A stretch of 9,398 bases of DNA from DAOVRD01 sp964605915 (GTDB lineage Bacteria; Planctomycetota; Brocadiia; SM23-32). Location of the stretch: positions 1 through 9,398 of the forward strand of contig CAZSET010000159.1 in assembly GCA_964605915.1 (NCBI GenBank), read 5' to 3'. Every line of letters starts with the position of its first letter. Position 1 is the first letter of the stretch. Below, piece after piece: positions 1 to 5,976 of this stretch. Below the pieces are notes generated by a model. The model was given only the letters and a program-made list of their open reading frames with translations, ran no database searches and was not told where the DNA came from. The position numbers were made by a program, and so were the translations under genes.

Positions 1-761
1 CACATGTTCCACATCGTCTGGTGCGTGCCCGCGCACTCGAAGACGACATCGGCGCCCTGCCCGCCCACGGCTTCGAGCACCTGGCGAGCCGCCGCCTCGT
101 CGTCCTCGGGATCGGGCCGAACCACGGCGTCCGCACCCATCGCCGCCGCCCGCTGCAGCCTGTCCGGCATCAGGTCGACGCAGACCGTCCGTATGCCTCT
201 GTAAAGCGAGAGCAAGGCCAGAACGCACGTCCCGAGCACACCCGTGCCCAGGATCACGACGTCCTGGCCCGGCCTGACCTTGACGAGGTTGACGGCGTGC
301 AGGGCGATGGCCATGGGCTCCAGGACCACCCCGGCCTCGTCGCTCACGCCGTCCGGCAAGGGCTCGACCAGGCGCGCGGAATGGACGATGTACTGCTGGA
401 ACGCCCCGTGGGTCGGGGGCAGCCCCAGGAATTGCACGTCCGGACAGATGTTGGTGTAGCCCGCAAGACACCACTCGCACTTGCCGCACGGCATGGCGGG
501 CTCGACGGCGACTCGTGCGCCGACGAGGCGATCGTCAACGCCCTCCCCCGCCGCTTCGACGACGCCCATGCACTCGTGACCGATCACGTGGGGCCGCTCT
601 GCCTTGATCTCGCCGATGCGGAACTGGCGGTACAGCTCCATGTCCGAGCCACAGATGCCGACCTTCTCAATCCGTACCAGCACCTCGCCGGGGCCGGGTT
701 CCGGCGTCGGCGCCTCCTGGACGACAAACTTGCGTGGGGACTGAAGCAGGATGCGTTTCAT
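1..761 (-). CDS. Zinc-dependent medium-chain alcohol/polyol dehydrogenase (3' end cut by window edge)
   Basis: The reading frame starts at ATG 761 and runs off the window edge after about 253 codons, so the C-terminus is missing. It is a medium-chain dehydrogenase of the sorbitol/threonine dehydrogenase type, which oxidises a sugar alcohol or secondary alcohol with NAD(P). Visible signs are the catalytic-zinc region GICGSD (Cys37) and GHE (His62, Glu63), the structural-zinc cysteines C92, C95, C98 and C106 in the CxxCxxCx7C spacing, and the Rossmann motif GTGVLG (172-177). An Asp (196) at the end of the second strand favours NAD over NADP (inference). A GGAAGG ribosome site lies 4 bases before the ATG. 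The gene begins 41 bp after the isomerase-like gene on the same strand, so the two are probably co-transcribed. The substrate cannot be read from the sequence; a sugar or polyol is likely from context. Confidence 0.93.
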   Translation of the reverse strand, partial: MKRILLQSPRKFVVQEAPTPEPGPGEVLVRIEKVGICGSDMELYRQFRIGEIKAERPHVIGHECMGVVEAAGEGVDDRLVGARVAVEPAMPCGKCEWCLAGYTNICPDVQFLGLPPTHGAFQQYIVHSARLVEPLPDGVSDEAGVVLEPMAIALHAVNLVKVRPGQDVVILGTGVLGTCVLALLSLYRGIRTVCVDLMPDRLQRAAAMGADAVVRPDPEDDEAAARQVLEAVGGQGADVVFECAGTHQTMWNM

Positions 762-802
762 TAGACCTTCCAGGCCCGGACCGCGGCCGAACCGCAGGCC
801 GG

Positions 803-2206
803 CTAGGCATGGTGGTAGGTGACGAAACCCAGGTAATTGGTGAACGCCTCGTGCAGCACGTCCGCGCAGCCCGACAGGCTGACAGCGACGTGATGCTCGA
901 AACCGTTCTGGCAGATGACCTTGAGCAGCCGTTGCAGCCCGTCGATGCGCGCCACGCCGTAGCCGCCGAAAGTCTCTACGGGGTCGTCCGTGAACTCGCC
1001 CTCGCCGATGTACGCACATACCTCGCCGTTGACATCGTCGGTCGCCAGGCGGGCGAACGTCATGGGCCCCGTCTTTATGCGGCCGACGCAGGCCCCGTAG
1101 GTCTTGTCCGCCCCCACCTGGACGGCGATTATGTCCTGTATGGTCATGCGCGGGTCATCGAGGAAATGCTTTGGCGCGTTGCTGCAATGGAACAGCACGC
1201 ACTTGTCCGGGTCGTCCCCGTAGTTGTTGTTCCAGTCGAAAATTGCGCTCGGGGTCTGCGAAGCGAGCTGCAGGGCATACATCGCCAGCGCGCCGCCGAC
1301 GTCCACCTCGCACGCGGCCGGAATCATCGCGTTGCTCAGCATGCTCATGACGGTGCAGGGCACGATGCCGTAGTTCTCCTGCATGGACGTCCAGCATTGG
1401 ATCGCGCAGGCATCCAGCTCCTTGTCCCTGATAAAGGCGTCGAGCACGGCGGCCAGCTTCGCCATGCGCAGCAGGTACTCATCTTCGACGTCGGCGCACG
1501 AGCAGTAATCCTTGATGGCCGCCAGGCGCCTTCTCACTTTCCCGTCTGTGTCGGCCAACGAGGTGGCGGCGGCGAAGACCTCCGACAGGTCCACCGTCTC
1601 GACCGATATCCCGTGCGCTTCCAGGAGCTTCTCGCTGCACCGGACGGTGTTGAACGCGGCAGGCCGGGCGCCGATTGCGCCGACCCGGGCGTTCCGCAGC
1701 CCGTTGACGACGCGACAGACGGCGGCGAACCGATCCAGGTCGCGCCGAAAGGCGTCGCTGTCCACGGCAACGGTGTGCATCTGCGTGAGCGTGAAAGGTA
1801 TGCCGTACTGCTTGAGGTTGTTGCAGGCAGATATCTTGCCGCAGAAGGAGTCGCGCCGTTGGCCGATCTGCATGTTGCTGGCGTCATCGGGCGTCGCCTG
1901 GACGAGCACGGGCACGCCCAGCCCCGCCATCCGCACGGCGTCGGCCACTCCCCTCTCGTCGCCGAAGTTGGGCAGCGTCACGATGATGCCGTCCAACTTG
2001 CCCGCGTTCTTCCTGAACAGCTCGGCGCATTTCCTGGCGTCCTCCCGGGTTTCGACTGTTCCGAACTTCGTGTCCCGGGGCGTCAGGCAGACGGTCCCGT
2101 AACCAGCTTCTCGGAGGACGTCCCGGATCTGCTTCCTGCCTTGTTTGGCCAGTTCGTCCGGGAAAAAGCCCCTGTTGCCGACAATGACGCCAAAGACGGT
2201 CTTCAT
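803..2206 (-). CDS. L-fucose/L-arabinose isomerase family protein
   Basis: This 467-residue cytoplasmic protein resembles the FucI/AraA-like aldose-ketose isomerases, metal-dependent enzymes that convert an aldose to its ketose. The N-terminal half (about 1-170) looks like the Rossmann-like domains of that family, with GVIVGNRGFFP near the start and the IIVTLPNFGD stretch at about 74-83. The central region CWTSMQ...GIVPC (271-284) followed by ACEVDVGGAL (298-307) supplies candidate metal ligands Glu277, Glu300 and Asp302, and GFEHH (435-439) a C-terminal histidine candidate. The assignment of ligands is by analogy, not shown. I chose ATG 2206 over an in-frame GTG at 2212 because the GGAGGAG ribosome site overlaps the GTG but sits 5 bases before the ATG. 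The gene has its own promoter at 2274-2302 and precedes the zinc dehydrogenase. The protein is shorter than true E. coli FucI (about 590 residues), so the exact sugar is uncertain. Confidence 0.87.
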   Translation of the reverse strand: MKTVFGVIVGNRGFFPDELAKQGRKQIRDVLREAGYGTVCLTPRDTKFGTVETREDARKCAELFRKNAGKLDGIIVTLPNFGDERGVADAVRMAGLGVPVLVQATPDDASNMQIGQRRDSFCGKISACNNLKQYGIPFTLTQMHTVAVDSDAFRRDLDRFAAVCRVVNGLRNARVGAIGARPAAFNTVRCSEKLLEAHGISVETVDLSEVFAAATSLADTDGKVRRRLAAIKDYCSCADVEDEYLLRMAKLAAVLDAFIRDKELDACAIQCWTSMQENYGIVPCTVMSMLSNAMIPAACEVDVGGALAMYALQLASQTPSAIFDWNNNYGDDPDKCVLFHCSNAPKHFLDDPRMTIQDIIAVQVGADKTYGACVGRIKTGPMTFARLATDDVNGEVCAYIGEGEFTDDPVETFGGYGVARIDGLQRLLKVICQNGFEHHVAVSLSGCADVLHEAFTNYLGFVTYHHA

Positions 2207-2211
2207 CTGCA

Positions 2212-2218
2212 CTCCTCC
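2212..2218 (-). promoter_or_regulatory. Ribosome binding site deciding the isomerase start
   Basis: Minus-strand GGAGGAG ends 5 bases before ATG 2206. It overlaps the alternative GTG at 2212, which argues against starting there. Confidence 0.8.
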
Positions 2219-2273
2219 GATAGAGCCCCACAGATCGCAAAGCCGCCGTCACGGCCCGCGGGCAGCGCCAGCG

Positions 2274-2302
2274 AGTGTAGGGCATGGCCCAAGACCTGTC
2301 AA
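2274..2302 (-). promoter_or_regulatory. Sigma70-type promoter for the isomerase-dehydrogenase operon
   Basis: On the minus strand a perfect -35 box TTGACA (2297-2302) is followed after exactly 17 bases by a -10 box TACACT (2274-2279, 4 of 6 consensus). Transcription would start near 2267, giving a leader of about 60 nt before ATG 2206. This places the isomerase and dehydrogenase in a unit that can be expressed independently of the upstream glycosidase gene. Confidence 0.7.
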
Positions 2303-2343
2303 GTTCCCCGTTTCGGAGCCCCGCGCAATCCGCGCGGACGGCC

Positions 2344-2368
2344 TAAGGCGATTCCTACAATGGCCTTA
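2344..2368. repeat. 25-bp interrupted dyad upstream of the isomerase promoter (operator or stem-loop)
   Basis: TAAGGC (2344-2349) pairs with GCCTTA (2363-2368). After one G-G mismatch, ATT (2351-2353) pairs with AAT (2359-2361) around a CCTAC centre. The dyad lies about 40 bp upstream of the -35 box of the isomerase promoter and 61 bp past the stop of the glycosidase gene. Its symmetry fits a binding site for a dimeric regulator. It could instead fold in the 3' end of the glycosidase mRNA, but no U-run follows, so it is not a classical terminator. Confidence 0.45.
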
Positions 2369-2429
2369 CGCGGAGCGCGGCGCGGTGCACAGCGTCCAGC
2401 AGGTGGGCTGGCAAGGGCAGGCCCGGAGA

Positions 2430-4790
2430 TCACCGGCTGGAGAGACCCGACTCACCGGGCGTGTAGATGCGTGCTTCGCCCGAGTCGATCCGCCGTGCCA
2501 GAATGCTGCGTCCTGGAACAGTGGCGTTCTTCCAGGGGAAATCGCGGTCCGTGAAGTTCGCGACCATCTCGATGCTGTCGCCGAAGACCGTCCGTTGGAC
2601 CATCCGGTCAGGAGTGAGCCACTCGAAGTCCGCCATCGGCAGCAGGCCGAGTTCGCGATGGAGAGGCGAGAAAAAGGTCTGGTGCGCCTTCATCCGGTCC
2701 CGGTGCTTCTCGAACTCCTCCAGGTTCATGTGGTAAAGCGGTGGCACGTTGTAGAGCAGCTCCAGAAGCTCCACGGTGTCGACCTGATCGCCGAACTTCA
2801 GACTGGCAGCCCCCCAGTGGTGCGTCGCGACCACGGAATCATGGAACACCATCTGATAGAGAGGCAGTCGAAACCGGGGATCGTAGCACAGCGTTCGGTA
2901 CGAGGGCTTCAGCGGCACCTGCTTCACGAAGACCGCGGGCGCCTCCGGCGGCCACCAGGCCCCAAGGTAGAATTCCGACTCCTTGTTGCTCCGCAGGTCG
3001 GCGTCTGCCCAGCCGAACACCGGCGTCATCATGCCGTGCGCGAAGTGGATAACGGGCGCGGAGTAGGCCGCGCCCCCCTCGGACCCAATGACGAGGCCGT
3101 ATGTGTTGCTGATCCACGCCATCCTGCCAAGCCTGGCCTGCATGTCGTCCCGTTGCGTCGCCGGATGCAGATCGGAGTAATCGTCGAACAGCTCCCCGTA
3201 GGCGTCGCAGTCGATGAACCACGAGTTGAGCGGCTCGGGGAATGCTGCCATCAGGCGATTCACGCGCGCTTCCACGTAGGGCCTGGCCGCGATGGGACTG
3301 AGCGCGTAGCCCTTCTTCTGGAATCCGGGCTTCTTCGTTCCGTCGGCCCGCACAATCGGGCCTGTCTCGTAGAGGTCCGGACCGAACTGGGCCGTGGGCC
3401 AGGAGTCCGCCTCCTGCGGATGATGGATGCTGTGGTAGGAATCGTAAGTCCCGATCAGGTAACCCAGGTCCCTCGCTTTCCTGACGGCCTGGGGATGGTT
3501 GAATGCGCCGTCCCAGTCGCTCAGGCCGAGCCAGAGGCGATCCAGATCCGCCTCGGCGAAACGCTCCATCATTTCCACGGACAGACCGTCGCCCCACCCG
3601 TCGACCGGCGCCAGCCGCCCCGGGAAGCCGGCCGCCAGAAGCAGGCAGTTCAGCCGCCGCAGTCGCGCGTCGCTGAGCCCGGCAATGCCTTCTCGTAGAA
3701 GCTTCGTTGCCTCCGTCGGGAGGTCGATCCCCTGCCACGCAGATTGCTCGTAGAAGTCGCGGCGTTCGAGGACATCGCTGAGTGCTGCCGCCAACTGCCG
3801 CCGAACGTAGAGATAGGGGCGCTTCATCGTACTCGCTTCCCGGACGGCCTCGCGGGTCTCTGCGTCGAGCAGATCCCGGACGCGCTTGCCGGGGGACGGC
3901 CGCCGGCCCTCCGCGTGCGCTGAAATGTCCCCGGTCAGCCCCTGCCAGTCGAGCACGTCGTGCCGGCTGATCAGGTCACTGCCCCAGAGGTAGACGTGCG
4001 CGGCGCCGAGCAGTTTCTCGACGTCCGGCACCTCGCGCATCTTCTGGCGCAGTGTGACGAACTTGCCCCGTTCCGTCAGCCATCTGCGGTACTGCCGCGC
4101 GGCTTCCACCGGCGAAGGTCCGCCCAGCCGGATGAGGACGCCGTACTCCTTCGTCTCCCAATTCGGCTTGAAATGATGGGTGAGTTTCATGCCTACCCCT
4201 GGACCTTCTCCCGCCAGGGAGAGCTCGTTGTCGAACGGATTGGTGAGTATGTAAGTCAGCGAGCGATCCCCGCAGTCCACGCCCCAGAACGGCATGGAGA
4301 GCCCTTCCGTGGTGCTTGCCGGCAGCCGCCGGTCCAGCAGATCGCGCCACTCGGCGCTGTCGGCCGGCACGTAGCTGCCTTCGAACAGCGGCAGGACGTA
4401 GGCACGGCAAGGCCGTTCACCGCGCAGGATCGGCCAGGTGAAACGTCCCGGCCCTTCAGACACGAACTGCGCGGACAGGCCGTCGCCGTCCAGCCGAACC
4501 CGAGCGCGCACCCCGCCCTCGGCGAACTGCCAGGTGGCCTCGCCGTCGCCGTACCTCAGGCCTTCGACAGGGCCGAGGCCGCCCTGTCCGGCCGATAGCT
4601 CCACCTGCCCGTGGCCGTCCACGCTTGCCGTCACGCGAAGCGACTGGGGGTCGACGTGGACCGTCCAATCCGCTTCCTTCAGGGCCACGGATAACGCGTC
4701 GGCTCCCTGCGCCGGCATGCGTGACGTGCCGGTCAGCAGGACGGCCACAAGCAGGGCTACATGGATGCGTCGTCCGGGCGGCGTGGGCAC
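2430..4790 (-). CDS. Secreted GH101/GH129-like glycoside hydrolase
   Basis: This 786-residue protein starts with a Sec signal peptide: basic residues (GRRIH), a hydrophobic stretch at about 10-20, and a likely cleavage after AQGA (27-30), so it acts outside the cytoplasm. Residues about 35-235 look like an N-terminal beta-sandwich, and about 390-660 like a TIM-barrel catalytic domain. The segment WFIDCDAYGELFDDYS (524-539), then LHPATQRDD (541-549) and GLVIGSEGG (565-573), resembles the GH101/GH129 group (endo- and exo-alpha-N-acetylgalactosaminidases). By analogy the nucleophile would be Asp527 or Asp529 and the acid/base Glu571; the separation of about 43 residues is in the range I recall for GH129. 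The start is GTG 4790, chosen for the GAGGAGG site 5 bases upstream and because it gives the full signal peptide. It lies upstream of the isomerase and dehydrogenase genes, which suggests glycan breakdown. The family link is from motif resemblance only, and the substrate is unknown. Confidence 0.75.
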   Translation of the reverse strand: MPTPPGRRIHVALLVAVLLTGTSRMPAQGADALSVALKEADWTVHVDPQSLRVTASVDGHGQVELSAGQGGLGPVEGLRYGDGEATWQFAEGGVRARVRLDGDGLSAQFVSEGPGRFTWPILRGERPCRAYVLPLFEGSYVPADSAEWRDLLDRRLPASTTEGLSMPFWGVDCGDRSLTYILTNPFDNELSLAGEGPGVGMKLTHHFKPNWETKEYGVLIRLGGPSPVEAARQYRRWLTERGKFVTLRQKMREVPDVEKLLGAAHVYLWGSDLISRHDVLDWQGLTGDISAHAEGRRPSPGKRVRDLLDAETREAVREASTMKRPYLYVRRQLAAALSDVLERRDFYEQSAWQGIDLPTEATKLLREGIAGLSDARLRRLNCLLLAAGFPGRLAPVDGWGDGLSVEMMERFAEADLDRLWLGLSDWDGAFNHPQAVRKARDLGYLIGTYDSYHSIHHPQEADSWPTAQFGPDLYETGPIVRADGTKKPGFQKKGYALSPIAARPYVEARVNRLMAAFPEPLNSWFIDCDAYGELFDDYSDLHPATQRDDMQARLGRMAWISNTYGLVIGSEGGAAYSAPVIHFAHGMMTPVFGWADADLRSNKESEFYLGAWWPPEAPAVFVKQVPLKPSYRTLCYDPRFRLPLYQMVFHDSVVATHHWGAASLKFGDQVDTVELLELLYNVPPLYHMNLEEFEKHRDRMKAHQTFFSPLHRELGLLPMADFEWLTPDRMVQRTVFGDSIEMVANFTDRDFPWKNATVPGRSILARRIDSGEARIYTPGESGLSSR

Positions 4791-4839
4791 TTCTGCCTCC
4801 TCGATAAGGGGTCATGCACACGGGACTGAGGCACCGGTC

Positions 4840-4869
4840 TTTGTAACAGGGAGCGCCGGCGCAATGCAA
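4840..4869 (-). promoter_or_regulatory. Weak promoter candidate for the glycosidase gene
   Basis: Minus-strand TTGCAT (4864-4869) and TACAAA (4840-4845) are spaced by 18 bases. The -10 box matches the consensus at 4 positions and the -35 box at only 3. It lies a sensible distance upstream of GTG 4790 and downstream of the cold shock terminator, but the match is poor and another site or sigma factor may be used. Confidence 0.28.
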
Positions 4870-4943
4870 CGCGACGGACCTCATTCAGGCTAGCTCGGGG
4901 CCGACTGGACCTGAACGCATGAAGCTGGAGGAGTGATCGCCCT

Positions 4944-5057
4944 GTGCCGGGCGCGTCGTCTTCAGATGCCGCCGGGGCCCCCGCGAAGAACGGCTTCGAG
5001 CACGAGCACGAAACCGTCACCACGTGCCCGAACCGGCACGTGTGCCGTCAGCAGTAG
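4944..5057 (+). CDS. Candidate small ORF (37 residues), unrecognised
   Basis: This plus-strand frame runs from GTG 4944 to TAG 5055-5057. I do not recognise the product. Its N-terminal part is Ala/Ser/Gly-rich, and its C-terminal part has the acidic/histidine stretch FEHEHE and two cysteines (CPNRHVC). By hand count about 32 of 37 sense codons end in G or C, as in real genes of this window, and the frame closes just upstream of a palindrome. A GGAGGAG lies upstream at 4928-4934, but 9 bases from the GTG, which is rather far. Against it: it is the only plus-strand gene here, has no clear promoter, starts with GTG, and contains an inverted repeat that may explain the sequence better. It could also be the tail of a decayed gene. 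Confidence 0.25.
   Translation: MPGASSSDAAGAPAKNGFEHEHETVTTCPNRHVCRQQ
5021..5042. repeat. Perfect 8-bp inverted repeat with 6-base loop
   Basis: CACGTGCC (5021-5028) and GGCACGTG (5035-5042) are exact reverse complements around CGAACC. It could be a stem-loop or a protein-binding dyad. It lies about 230-250 bp upstream of the glycosidase start and beyond the cold shock terminator, and is inside the candidate plus-strand small ORF. Confidence 0.5.
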
Positions 5058-5067
5058 AGCATGCTCT
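5056..5067. repeat. 12-bp perfect palindrome
   Basis: AGAGCATGCTCT reads the same on both strands. It sits between the inverted repeat at 5021-5042 and the U-run of the cold shock terminator. A regulator-binding site is possible, but nothing else supports it. Confidence 0.35.
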
Positions 5068-5084
5068 CAATCCACGGCGCGTAC

Positions 5085-5124
5085 AAAAAAAAGGCGCCGC
5101 CGCGTCCCTCCGCACGGTGGCGCC
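5085..5124 (-). terminator. Rho-independent terminator of the cold shock gene
   Basis: On the minus strand GGCGCC (5119-5124) pairs with GGCGCC (5093-5098). After one mismatch, CCGTG pairs with CGCGG (one G-U pair) around a CGGAGGGA loop. Eight consecutive Ts (5085-5092) follow directly. It begins 20 bp after the stop codon of the cold shock gene and is the clearest terminator in the window. Confidence 0.9.
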
Positions 5125-5144
5125 CATGTTCACGTGAGTCCAGG

Positions 5145-5354
5145 TCAGCCTTGGACCTTCACCACGTTGACGGCCCTGGGGCCTTTGGGGCTCTGTTCGA
5201 CCTCGTACTCGACGATGTCGTTTTCGGAGAGGGTCTTGAACCCTGTCCCCTCAATGGAACTGTGATGCACGAAGATGTCCTTAGTGCCGTCGTCGGGCGT
5301 GATGAAACCGTAGCCCTTCTGGTCACTGAACCACTTTACTGTGCCTTGAGGCAT
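5145..5354 (-). CDS. CspA-family cold shock protein
   Basis: This 69-residue protein is a single cold shock domain, the normal length for the family, which binds single-stranded RNA/DNA and melts mRNA structure. RNP1 is KGYGFI (13-18) and RNP2 is IFVHH (27-31); the aromatic patch W8, F9, Y15, F17, F28 and H30 is present, and the C-terminus has the usual PKGPRAVNV (56-64). The start is ATG 5354, where MPQGTVKWF begins in the family-typical way; a GAGG site lies 8 bases upstream. An in-frame ATG 63 bases further up would add residues unlike any cold shock protein. The gene stands alone between a long leader region and a strong terminator, so it is probably monocistronic. Whether it is cold-induced cannot be told. 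Confidence 0.97.
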   Translation of the reverse strand: MPQGTVKWFSDQKGYGFITPDDGTKDIFVHHSSIEGTGFKTLSENDIVEYEVEQSPKGPRAVNVVKVQG

Positions 5355-5416
5355 TGCACGAACCTCGCAAAACTGTACTTGTCCGGCGAGCCGACGCACC
5401 CATGTACGTCCTGACA

Positions 5417-5434
5417 CTCAGCCTGTCGAAAGGC
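5417..5434. repeat. REP-like palindrome of the CTGAGCCTGTCGAA type
   Basis: CTCAGCCTGTCGAAAGGC contains the dyad GCCT / AGGC around GTCGAA. It resembles a short element scattered through many bacterial genomes that gives the familiar false translation LSLSKG, which also appears here in a plus-strand frame. Only one copy, and not a complete one, is in this window, so the assignment rests on recollection of the motif. Confidence 0.4.
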
Positions 5435-5699
5435 GCGCCACCGTTGACGCTTGCTGGTCGGCGGGCTGGCAGAAGCGCTTTTCGAAACTACGGGAGAGCA
5501 CTGCAAGACGCACACCGGATGCCGGGGGGAGGGAACCCACGGGACGGGATTGTGCTTACACGTGCCACACCGTATGGGAGGAGCCCCCTACAGCGGCGCC
5601 CCAAAACGGCCCACATAGTCTCCATTTGGCCTCAGACCGCTCCGCGGGCAGAAAGCCCTGTCACCCAGAGGGCGTACAGGAGCGCATCCTTCGCGCCGC

Positions 5700-5728
5700 A
5701 TTATACAGTAACTGCCCCGTCAGCACAA
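5700..5728 (-). promoter_or_regulatory. Promoter candidate with perfect TATAAT, far upstream of the cold shock gene
   Basis: Minus-strand TATAAT (5700-5705) is preceded after 17 bases by TTGTGC (5723-5728), which keeps only the TTG of the -35 consensus. Transcription would start near 5693, leaving a leader of about 340 nt before ATG 5354. Long structured leaders are known for enterobacterial cold shock genes. It might instead drive a small RNA. Confidence 0.4.
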
Positions 5729-5976
5729 CTGGAAAAACGCTTTGCGCCGGCCCCCGGGACACAGGCAGCCGCCCTGCCCCCATCAGCTCCTGCTTCACTC
5801 TCACATGCGTCCGGACGCACTCACTACCTGCCCCGTCTCGGTGGCCGTCCGGCTTCGGATGGGACCTGCGGATGCGGCGAAGGCGTCCGGTGCCCACGTG
5901 CTTGAAACAGTAGACATTCGGCAGAAAGCCGGCTGAGCGCGTCCAGATATCATCTTCCGGTGACGAGGCGCCTTCG

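Larger units (their letters stand above)
4791..5144. other. Intergenic region between the glycosidase and cold shock genes
   Basis: This 354-bp stretch holds the cold shock terminator (5085-5124), a 12-bp palindrome (5056-5067), a perfect 8-bp inverted repeat (5021-5042), a plus-strand candidate small ORF (4944-5057) and a weak promoter candidate for the glycosidase (4840-4869). The glycosidase leader, if that promoter is used, would be about 45 nt. I see no RNA gene here. Confidence 0.6.
5355..5976. other. 622-bp region without a supported gene, upstream of the cold shock gene
   Basis: The stretch lies between the 3' end of the zinc-ribbon gene and the cold shock gene. It holds a minus-strand promoter candidate (5700-5728), a REP-like palindrome (5417-5434) and a short motif resembling the E. 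coli cold box (5403-5410). Open frames cross it on both strands, but none has a domain, a good ribosome site or a convincing start. I find no clear terminator for the zinc-ribbon gene and no tRNA. It may be a long regulatory leader, a small RNA locus or decayed sequence. Confidence 0.5.

Noticed and set aside
21..764. Plus-strand open frame opposite the zinc dehydrogenase
   Set aside because: The minus strand codes for a clear dehydrogenase with all zinc ligands; this frame is its shadow.
2321..2337. GC-rich hairpin CCGCGC / GCGCGG considered as terminator of the glycosidase gene
   Set aside because: No U-run follows on the minus strand, and such 6-bp stems are common in GC-rich DNA.
734..2554. 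Long plus-strand open frame of 606 codons opposite the isomerase gene
   Set aside because: It mirrors the isomerase gene in the complementary strand, has no recognisable domain and lacks a ribosome site; long antisense frames are expected in GC-rich genes.
2145..3698. Plus-strand open frame of 517 codons opposite the glycosidase
   Set aside because: Antisense shadow of a gene with a signal peptide, a good ribosome site and glycosidase motifs; its own composition (rich in R, H, V, P) is typical of a shadow.
4757..5023. Minus-strand open frame of 88 codons overlapping the glycosidase start
   Set aside because: It overlaps the signal peptide coding region in another frame, and no domain is visible.
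5354..5905. Plus-strand open frame of 183 codons in the spacer
   Set aside because: Contains the repeat-derived LSLSKG string, has no domain and no ribosome site.
5355..5976. Search for a tRNA or other known structured RNA in the long spacer
   Set aside because: No T-loop consensus with a matching acceptor stem and no recognisable riboswitch core was seen on either strand.
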